A DNA stretch of 64,000 nt from Ianthella basta (taxonomy: Eukaryota; Porifera; Demospongiae; Verongiida; Ianthellidae), in contig OZ025875.1 of NCBI GenBank assembly GCA_964019415.1, forward strand, positions 1 through 64,000, read 5' to 3'. A program made the translations under genes and the position numbers. Below, one piece after another: positions 1-6,158 of this stretch. The stretch's first letter is position 1, and each line of letters opens with the position of its first letter. The notes beneath the pieces were generated by a model, which was given only the letters and a program-made list of their open reading frames with translations, ran no database searches and was not told the origin of the DNA.

Positions 1-34
1 TAACAAGAACAGGGCAGTAGCATTGATCTACAGT

Positions 35-105
35 GACACCTCTCTATTCCAGACACCTTTGAGGCAGTTTGGGATAGGACCAAGTGTCCTCATTAGAGAG
101 GTGTC
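35..105. repeat. Short inverted repeat, arms 35-46 and 94-105
   Basis: GACACCTCTCTA at 35-46 is nearly the reverse complement of the TAGAGAGGTGTC word at 94-105. The two arms enclose about 47 bp. The right arm is part of the 67/75-bp tandem unit, so the left arm is probably an inverted, decayed fragment of the same unit. It could also be the end of a small mobile element, but I see no target duplication. Confidence 0.45.
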
Positions 106-307
106 CTTATTTCAGAGGTAGTTTTGTACACATTTCTATGTAGCTGGGCAGTGCCCTCATTAGAGAGGTGTCCTTATTTCAAAGGTAGTTTTGTACACAT
201 TTCTATGTAGCTGGGACAGTAGGCACTGCCCTCATTAGAGAGGTGTTCTTATTTCAGAGGTAGTTTTGTACACATTTCTATGTAGCTGAGACAGTAGACA
301 CTGTTCC
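91..307. repeat. Three-copy 67/75-bp tandem repeat
   Basis: The words CATTAGAGAGGTGT, CTTATTTCAGAGGTAG and TTTTGTACACATTTCTATG recur in the same order three times, starting at 91, 158 and 233. The first copy is 67 bp. The next two are 75 bp because they carry an extra ACAGTAGG-like segment after the TAGCTGGG word. Copies differ at only a few bases, so the duplication is fairly recent. A more diverged relative (AAGAGGTGGCTGCATTACAG, then AGGTAG) lies near 793-831, which suggests a family that also occurs elsewhere in the genome. Confidence 0.85.
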
Positions 308-792
308 AGTTACACAACTGTGCACTCCATCAGTGTGCAACAGATAGCAAAACTGTCATAGAGTATGGCAGTACTCATTCTAGAGAATTAATGCTGCATA
401 TATAGTAAGTGGTATAATACTAAACAATTGTGTGCCTCACAACACAAATGCAGTCACTCAACGGCTACTTCCACTTTGGTAAGAAGCCTCCAGTGAAAGC
501 CTGCTGTAATGAATGCTTGCAGAGCCAATCAGATTGCTATTTTGCATAACCTTTAGTATCACTTTCATTGGACACACTCCTTGTCTCACAAAGCCCAAAC
601 CGCTTCTCCCTTCTGTTTTTATATTCTGACACAAAAACAGAAACAGAGAAAAGGGTTCCGGCTACACAAGACTACCCCATCCCTCTCCCCCTCCCCGCCA
701 GAAGGGTCTGGGAATGAGATTAGGAATATCAGCGATGGTAATGGGAAACCTCTCCATGACACCCAGCCACCTGTGGGTCAGTCATAATTGGT

Positions 793-831
793 CTTTATAA
801 AGAGGTGGCTGCATTACAGAGGTAGACTGCA
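793..831. repeat. Diverged single copy of the 67/75-bp unit
   Basis: The segment reads as ATAAAGAGGTGGCTGCATTA then CAGAGGTAGACTG. It keeps the order AGAGGTG...TTA(T/C)...CAGAGGTAG of the tandem copies at 91-307 but differs at many positions. It shows that the unit was dispersed or locally duplicated before the recent three-copy expansion. Confidence 0.4.
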
Positions 832-1019
832 AAGTGCCATATTTCAATTAGAGGCCGAGGAAGCTGGCGCTGCTTAGAGAAGGGGCTATCTTACACGGGT
901 ACCCACCGCAGTTACTGGTATCAACAGTAACAACACACGAACCATCAAGTTACATTTTCAGGTCAGTGCTTTACATAAATGACAAAAACTACCAGCTCAG
1001 CAGTATGATATAAAATCAT

Positions 1020-1587
1020 CCTAACACTAACCCTAACCCTAACCCTAACCCTAACCCTAACCCTAACCCTAACCCTAACCCTAACCCTAACCCTAACCCT
1101 AACCCTAACCCTAACCCTAACCCTAACCCTAACCCTAACCCTAACCCTAACCCTAACCCTAACCCTAACCCTAACCCTAACCCTAACCCTAACCCTAACC
1201 CTAACCCTAACCCTAACCCTAACCCTAACCCTAAGTAACCCTAACCCTAACCCTAACCCTAACCCTAACCCTAACCCTAACCCTAACCCTAACCCTAACC
1301 CTAACCCTAACCCTAACCCTAACCCTAACCCTAACCCTAACCCTAACCCTAACCCTAACCCTAACCCTAACCCTAACCCTAACCCTAACCCTAACCCTAA
1401 CCCTAACCCTAACCCTAACCCTAACCCTAACCCTAACCCTAACCCTAACCCTAACCCTAACCCTAACCCTAACCCTAACCCTAACCCTAACCCTAACCCT
1501 AACCATGTAACCCTAACCCTAACCCTAACCCTAACCCTAACCCTAACCCTAACCCTAACCCTAACCCTAACCCTAACCCTAACCCTA
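1020..1587 (-). repeat. Interstitial telomeric array (CCCTAA)n
   Basis: About 94 head-to-tail CCCTAA units on the plus strand (TTAGGG on the minus strand). The left edge is slightly degenerate (CTAACACTAACCC). Two small interruptions are visible: CCCTAAGTAACCC near 1231-1240 and ACCATGTAACCC at 1502-1513. Otherwise the units are exact. This is the vertebrate/metazoan-type telomere sequence. Because it is flanked by 1 kb of other DNA on the left, it is interstitial in this assembly. Its polarity is that of a left chromosome end (G-rich strand pointing left). Confidence 0.97.
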
Positions 1588-1634
1588 TCCATTGATACCC
1601 ATATTGGATCCAAAAGCCTTTGGGGACCACCATG
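1588..1634. other. 47-bp non-telomeric island inside the telomeric array
   Basis: A unique segment (CATTGATACCCATATTGGAT at its left, TTTGGGGACCACCATGT at its right) splits the C-rich array. Its right junction repeats the word ACCATGTAACCC (1629-1640) seen 127 bp earlier at 1502-1513. It looks like filler DNA captured during repair or a remnant of the sequence that once separated two telomeric blocks. Confidence 0.8.
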
Positions 1635-1719
1635 TAACCCTAACCCTAACCCTAACCCTAACCCTAACCCTAACCCTAACCCTAACCCTAACCCTAACCC
1701 TAACCCTAACCCTAACCCT
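1635..1719 (-). repeat. Second (CCCTAA)n block
   Basis: Fourteen exact CCCTAA units continue the C-rich polarity after the 47-bp island and stop at the inversion point at base 1720. Together with the first 84 bp of the following G-rich block they form a perfect palindrome with a single-base centre. Confidence 0.95.
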
Positions 1720-1720
1720 A

Positions 1721-1910
1721 AGGGTTAGGGTTAGGGTTAGGGTTAGGGTTAGGGTTAGGGTTAGGGTTAGGGTTAGGGTTAGGGTTAGGGTTAGGGTTAG
1801 GGTTAGGGTTAGGGTTAGGGTTAGGGTTAGGGTTAGGGTTAGGGTTAGGGTTAGGGTTAGGGTTAGGGTTAGGGTTAGGGTTAGGGTTAGGGTTAGGGTT
1901 AGGGTTAGGG
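1721..1910 (+). repeat. (TTAGGG)n block after polarity switch
   Basis: About 31 exact TTAGGG units on the plus strand. The junction reads CCCTAACCCTAAGGGTTAGG, so the C-rich and G-rich arms meet directly around one A (1720). The plus strand here has runs of G3 every 6 nt and should form G-quadruplexes. The polarity is that of a right chromosome end. Confidence 0.96.
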
Positions 1911-2229
1911 TTATTAGGGTTAGGGTTAGGGTTAGGGTTAGGGTTAGGGTTAGGGTTATTAGGGTTAGGGTTAGGGTTAGGGTTATTAGGGTTAGGGTTA
2001 GGGTTAGGGTTATTAGGGTTAGGGTTAGGGTTAGGGTTATTAGGGTTAGGGTTAGGGTTAGGGTTATTAGGGTTAGGGTTAGGGTTAGGGTTATTAGGGT
2101 TAGGGTTAGGGTTAGGGTTATTAGGGTTAGGGTTAGGGTTAGGGTTAGGGTTATTAGGGTTAGGGTTAGGGTTAGGGTTATTAGGGTTAGGGTTAGGGTT
2201 AGGGTTATTAGGGTTAGGGTTAGGGTTAT
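1911..2229 (+). repeat. 27-bp higher-order telomeric repeat (TTAGGG)4TTA
   Basis: TTATTA insertions occur at 1911, 1956, 1983, 2010, 2037, 2064, 2091, 2118, 2151, 2178 and 2205. Most intervals are exactly 27 bp (four TTAGGG plus TTA). One interval is 45 bp and one is 33 bp, i.e. units with seven and five hexamers. The regular 27-bp spacing shows that a variant unit was amplified as a block by tandem duplication, not laid down hexamer by hexamer by telomerase. Confidence 0.95.
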
Positions 2230-2317
2230 GTAGTTGTATGGGGCAAACAGGAAAACGTTTGCAGCAGAATTAAGTCGTTTGCAGAAAACAAGAAGTCATT
2301 TGCAGCAAAAAGAAAGT
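2230..2317 (+). repeat. Diverged start of the 21-bp minisatellite
   Basis: After TATGTAGTTGTATGGG the sequence becomes recognisable minisatellite: CAAACAGGAAAACGTTTGC, AAGTCGTTTGCAGAAAAC and AAGTCATTTGCAGCAAAAAG. The monomers are degenerate, as is usual at the edge of a tandem array. The block ends where a telomeric stub interrupts it. Confidence 0.8.
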
Positions 2318-2341
2318 GGTTAGGGTTAGTCAGGGTTAGGG
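2318..2341 (+). repeat. Telomeric stub trapped in the minisatellite
   Basis: GGTTAGGGTTAG, then TC, then AGGGTTAGGG interrupts the minisatellite between AAAAAGAAAGTGGTT and TGAGTCGCTTGC. A normal monomer of this variant reads AAAAAGAAAGTGGTTTGCAG, so the switch into telomeric sequence happens inside GGTT, a word shared by both repeats. Confidence 0.85.
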
Positions 2342-2423
2342 TGAGTCGCTTGCAACAAACAAGAAGTTGTTTGCAGCATCACAGGAAGTCGTTTGCAGCA
2401 AAAAAGAAGTTTTTTGCAGCAAA
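2342..2423 (+). repeat. Degenerate 21-bp minisatellite, left of block A
   Basis: Four imperfect monomers (AAGTTGTTTGCAGCATCACA, AAGTCGTTTGCAGCAAAAAA, AAGTTTTTTGCAGCAAACG) lead into the homogeneous block. They share the GTTTGCAGC core but differ in length and in the AAC/CAC region. Confidence 0.85.
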
Positions 2424-3090
2424 CGGGAAGTCGTTTGCAGCGAACGGGATGTCGTTTGCAGCGAACGGGAAGTCGTTTGCAGCGAACGAGAAGTCGTTTG
2501 CAGCGAACGGGAAGTCGTTTGCAGCGAACGGGAAGTCGTTTGCAGCGAACGGGAAGTCGTTTGCAGCGAAGGGGAAGTCGTTTGCAGCGAACAGAAAGTC
2601 GTTTGCAGCGAACGGGAAGTCGTTTGCAGCGAACGGGAAGTCGTTTGCAGCGAACGGGAAGTCGTTTGCAGCGAACGGGAAGTCGTTTGCAGCGAACGGG
2701 AAGTCGTTTGCAGCGAACGGGAAGTCGTTTGCAGCGAACGGGAAGTCGTTTGCAGCGAACGGGAAGTCGTTTGCAGCGAACGGGAAGTCGTTTGCAGCGA
2801 ACGGGAAGTCGTTTGCAGCGAACGGGAAGTCGTTTGCAGCGAACGGGAAGTCGTTTGCAGCGAACGGGAAGTCGTTTGCAGCGAACGGGAAGTCGTTTGC
2901 AGCGAACGGGAAGTCGTTTGCAGCGAACGGGAAGTCGTTTGCAGCGAACGGGAAGTCGTTTGCAGCGAACGGGAAGTCGTTTGCAGCGAACGGGAAGTCG
3001 TTTGCAGCGAACGGGAAGTCGTTTGCAGCGAACTGAAAGTCGTTTGCAGCGAACAGAAAGTCGTTTGCAGCGAACGGGAAGTCGTTTGCA
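2424..3090 (+). repeat. 21-bp minisatellite block A, homogenised and CpG-rich
   Basis: About 32 nearly identical 21-bp monomers: GGGAAGT followed by CGTTTGCAGCGAAC. Each monomer has three CpG and 12/21 G+C, so the block is a short CpG-dense island. Only a few variants occur (ACAGAAAG near 2590, CTGAAAG near 3032). The period is a multiple of three and the monomer lacks stops in five of six frames, so long repetitive open frames (e.g. the heptapeptide KSFAANG) cross it; I regard these as artefacts. Homogeneity indicates recent amplification. Confidence 0.97.
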
Positions 3091-3206
3091 GCAAACAAGA
3101 ATTTGATTGCAGCAATCAGTAAGTGGATTGCAGCAAACAGAAAGTCATATCTGGCAGACAAGAAGTGATTTTCAACAAACAGAAAGTGGTTTGCCGCAAA
3201 CAGAAA
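3091..3206 (+). repeat. Diverged minisatellite between blocks A and B
   Basis: Irregular monomers such as AATTTGATTGCAGCAATCAG, AAGTCATATCTGGCAGACA and AAGTGATTTTCAACAAACAG. The core is still visible but phase and sequence vary. This separates two independently homogenised sub-blocks. Confidence 0.8.
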
Positions 3207-3562
3207 GTCGTTTGCAGCAGACGGGAAGTCGTTTGCAGCATACAGGAAGTCTTTTGCAGCAGACGGGAAGTCGTTAGCAGCAGACGGGAAGTCGTTTGCA
3301 GTAGATAGGAAGTCGTTTGCAGCAGACAAGAAGTTGTTTGCAGCAGACGGGAAGTTGTTTGCCGCAGACGGGAAGTCGTTTGCAGCAGACGGGAAGTCGT
3401 TTACAGCAGACGGGAAGTCGTTTGCAGCAGACGGGAAGTTGTTTGCAGCAGACGGGAAGTCGTTTGCAGCAGGCGGGAAGTCGTTTGCAGCAGACGGGAA
3501 GTCGTTTGCAGCAGACGGGAAGTCGTTTGCAGCAGACGGAAAGTCATTTGCAGCAGACGAGA
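3207..3562 (+). repeat. 21-bp minisatellite block B (GCAGCAGACGGG variant)
   Basis: About 17 monomers of GGGAAGT followed by CGTTTGCAGCAGAC. It differs from block A in GCAGAC for GCGAAC, shared by nearly all copies, so it was homogenised separately. Variation is concentrated in the CG of GTCG (TG or CA in some copies). Confidence 0.93.
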
Positions 3563-3857
3563 AATTGTTTGCAGCAAACTTATTTGCATAAAAGAGAAAG
3601 TTGCTTGCAGCAATGTAGATATTCCTTTGCAGCAAGCAGTAAGTTATTTCCAGCGAATAGAAAGTGAATTGCAGCAGACATGAAGTTTTTCTCAGCAAAC
3701 AAATATGTTTTTGCAGCAACACAAATTTGTTTCAAGCTAACAGGAAGTGGGCAACGGACAAAATTCTTTTGCAGCCAACAGGAAGTAGTTTTTAAATAAC
3801 AGACAGTGGTTTGCAGCAATCAGGAATTGTTTGTAGCACTTAGGGTTGGTATAAATC
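3563..3857 (+). repeat. Strongly diverged minisatellite with telomere-like octamer
   Basis: Degenerate copies with altered lengths (TTATTTGCATAAAAGAGAAA, TTATTTCCAGCGAATAG, TTTTTGCAGCAACACAAATT). Between about 3730 and 3850 the periodicity is poor. TTAGGGTT occurs at 3840-3847 in GTAGCACTTAGGGTTGGTAT, where a minisatellite core is expected. Confidence 0.75.
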
Positions 3858-4105
3858 AGGAAGTCGTATGCTGCAAACAGGAAGTCGTTTGTTGCAAACA
3901 GGAGGTCGCTTGCTGCAAGCAGGATGTTGTTTGCTGCCAGCAGGAAGTCGTTTGCTGCAGCAAAACGTCATTTACTGCAAGCAGGAAGTCGTTTGCTGCA
4001 AGCAGGAAGTCGTTTGCTGCAAGCAGGAAGTCGTTTGCTGCAAGCAGTAAGCTGTTGGCATACAACAGTAAGTTGTTGGCATAGAGCAGGAAGTCTTTCG
4101 CTGCA
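3858..4105 (+). repeat. 21-bp minisatellite block C (GCTGCAAGC variant)
   Basis: About ten monomers of AGGAAGT then CGTTTGCTGCAAGC or CGTTTGCTGCAAAC. The centre base of the dyad is T where the other blocks have A, again shared by neighbours, which marks an independent local expansion. The block decays after 4048 into GTTGGCATACAACAG-type copies. Confidence 0.9.
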
Positions 4106-5880
4106 AACAGGAAGTTGTCTGCAGCAAAGGTTTTTGCAAAAAAAACAGGAAGTCATTTGCAGTGAACAAGAAGTTGTTTGCAACAAACAGAATCGTGTTT
4201 ACAGCAAACAGAAAGATGCTAGCATCTAACAATGAGTCAGTTGCAACAAAACAGAAAGCGATTTGCAGAATTTCAGGAAGTTGTTTGCAGCCAATAGTGA
4301 GTCCTTTGCAACAGACCAAAAGTTGTTTGCAGCAATACAGGAAGTTGTATAGAGCAAATGGGAAAGCGTTTGCAACAGAAGGAAGTCATTTGATGCCAAA
4401 GAAAGTCATATGCAGCCATAGGGGTAGTCGCTTGCAGCCAACAGAAAGTCGTTTGCAGCCAACAGAAAGTCGTTTGCAGCCAACAGAAAATCGTTTGCAG
4501 CAAACATGTTATTTGCATCAAAAAGAAAGTGGTTTGTAGCATTACAGGAAGTCGTTTGCAACCAACAGGAAGTCGTTTGCAGCAACAAAAATTTATTTGC
4601 AGCAAAAAGAAAGCAGCTTGCAGCCTTACAGGAAATCATTTGCAGCCAACAGAAAGTTGTTTGCAGCAAACAGAAAGTCGCTTACAGCAAACAAGAATTT
4701 ATTAGCCGTAAAGAGAAAGTGGCTTGCAGCATTACAGGTAGTCGTTTACAGCCAACAGGAAGTTGTTTGCAGCAAACAGAAAGGCGTTTGCATCCAACAG
4801 GAAGTCATTTGCAGCGAACAGGACGTCGTTTGCAGCAAACAGGAAGTCACTTTCAGCAAACAGAAAGTCGTTTTCAGCAAACAGAAAGTCGTTTTCAGCA
4901 AACAAGAAGTCGTTTGCATCAAACAGGAAGTTGTTTGCATCAAACAGGAAGTCGTTTGCAGCAAACAGGATGTTGTTTGCATCAAACAGAAAGTGGTTTG
5001 CAGCAAACAGAAAGTGGTTTGCAGCAAACAGGAAGTCGTTTGCAGCAAACAGGAAGTCGTTTGCAGCAAACAGGAAGTCGTTTGCAGCAAACAGAAAGTC
5101 GTTTTTAGCAAACAGAAAGTCATTTTCAGCTAACAGGAAGTCGTTTGCAGCAAACAGAAAGTCTTTTGCAGCAAACAAGAATTTATTTGCAGCAAAAAGG
5201 AAGTGGTTTGCAGCAATACAGAAAGTCGTTCGCATCCAACAGTGAGTCCTTTACAACAAACAAGAAGTTGTTTTAAGCAAAATGAAAGTTGGTTGCAGCA
5301 ATACAGGAAGTCGTTTGCAGCAAACAGAAAGTTTTTTTGCAGGCAACAGGAAGTCGTTTGCAGCCAACAGAAAGTTATTTGCAGCCAACAGAAAGTCGTT
5401 TGCAGCAAACAGAAAGTCGTTTGCTACAAACTGTAAGTTGTTTGCTGAGAACAGAAAGTCGTTTGCAGCAAACAGGAAGTCGTTTGCCGCAAACAGGAAG
5501 TCTTTTGCAGCAAACAAGGAGTTATTTGCATCAAAACGGAAGTGGTTTGCAGCAATACAAGAATTTGTTTGCAGCAAACAAGAAGTTATTTGCATTAAAA
5601 AGAAAGTGGTTTGCGGCAATACAAGAATTTGTTTGCAGCAAACAAGAAGTTATTTGCAGCAAAAAGGAAGTGGCTTGCAGCAATAAAAAAAGTCGTTTGC
5701 AGCTAACAGGAAGTCGTTTGTAGCAAACAGGAAGTCGTTTGCAGAAAACAGGAAGCTGTTTACAATGAGCAGGAAGTTGTTTGCAGCAAACAATAAGTTA
5801 TTTGCATCAAAAAGAAGTGGTTTGCAGCAATACAGGAATTCATCTGCAGCAAACAAGAAGTTATTTGCAGCAAAAAGGAA
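4106..5880 (+). repeat. 21-bp minisatellite block D, old and compound
   Basis: Roughly 80 monomers of the type AGGAAGT/AGAAAGT then CGTTTGCAGCAAAC, with much variation (GCCAAC, GCATCAAAC, GTTGTTT, GTCATTT, GTGGTTT). A two-monomer cassette recurs, made of TTATTTGCAGCAAAAAG followed by AAGTGGTTTGCAGCAATACA, at about 4507, 4590, 4700, 5185, 5520, 5580, 5650 and 5790. The block is best read as the ancestral, decayed part of the array. Confidence 0.92.
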
Positions 5881-5904
5881 GCCTAAAAATGCAGAAAGTG
5901 AGCT
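5881..5904. other. Junction between 21-bp minisatellite and 84-bp repeat
   Basis: A short bridge (GCCTAAAAATGCAGAAAGTG, then AGCT) that still carries GCAGAAAGTG, reminiscent of a minisatellite monomer, and leads into the AAAATGAG start of the 84-bp unit. Confidence 0.5.
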
Positions 5905-6156
5905 AAAATGAGATTTGGTTCTTCACATGAATGAGGATAAAATGCGATTGTATTTTGCCAAGTGGCCCAAAAATGAAGGTGGTGGCCCAAAATGAGGTCT
6001 AGTTCATCACATGGATGAGGTTAAAATGCGATTAAATTTTGTTAAGTGGCCCAAAAATGAAAATGGTGGCCCAAAATGAGGTCTAGTTCTTCACATGGAT
6101 GAGGTTAAAATGAGGCCACATTTTGTCAGATGGCCTCAAAATAAAAAATGGCTCAA
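5905..6156 (+). repeat. 84-bp tandem repeat, three copies
   Basis: Copies start at 5905, 5989 and 6073, each with AAAATGAG at the start, then TTCACATGGATGAGG, TTAAAATG(CGATT) and AAGTGGCCCAAAAATGA. The spacing is exactly 84 bp both times. Copies 2 and 3 are closest in their first halves; copy 3 diverges at its end. The first copy contains TATTTTGCCAAGT (5951-5963), which matches the satellite word TATCTTGCCAAAT at 11 of 13 positions. No coding potential is evident. Confidence 0.9.
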
Positions 6157-6158
6157 AA

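Larger units (their letters stand above)
1..1019. other. Low-copy left flank, no gene seen
   Basis: This is the only long stretch that is not dominated by short tandem repeats. Stop codons are frequent on both strands. The longest open frame (581-787) starts at TTG, has biased composition (poly-Ser/Pro) and no recognisable domain, so I do not call it a gene. The segment holds a three-copy 67/75-bp tandem repeat (91-307), a related diverged copy near 793-831 and a pyrimidine-rich tract around 680-700. CCAAT-like words occur near 515 and 565 but are too weak to call a promoter. It may be intergenic or intronic DNA next to the telomeric block. Confidence 0.7.

Noticed and set aside
500-580. Promoter with CCAAT (near 515) and inverted CCAAT (near 565) and an octamer-like TTTGCAT
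   Set aside because: Single short words, no TATA or initiator in a fitting place and no gene downstream before the telomeric array.
581-787. 68-codon open frame
   Set aside because: Starts at TTG, low-complexity Ser/Pro composition, no domain or homologue that I recognise.
1635-1910. Head-to-head telomere fusion like that on human chromosome 2
   Set aside because: A fusion has TTAGGG then CCCTAA. The order here is the reverse.
1020-2229. True chromosome end
   Set aside because: Non-telomeric DNA lies on both sides (1-1019 and from 2230 on), so the arrays are interstitial in this assembly.
963-2233. Arg-Val, Leu-Gly and Leu-Thr dipeptide open frames
   Set aside because: These are translations of TTAGGG and CCCTAA repeats.
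2424-3562. CRISPR-like array
   Set aside because: Monomers contain a dyad and are regularly spaced, but there are no unique spacers: the 21-bp units are contiguous and nearly identical. The DNA is also clearly eukaryotic.
2336-5856. Long repetitive open frames in both strands of the 21-bp minisatellite (up to 447 codons)
   Set aside because: A 21-bp period keeps frame automatically and the monomer lacks stops in most frames. Several frames on both strands are open over the same DNA, which is not what a coding region shows.
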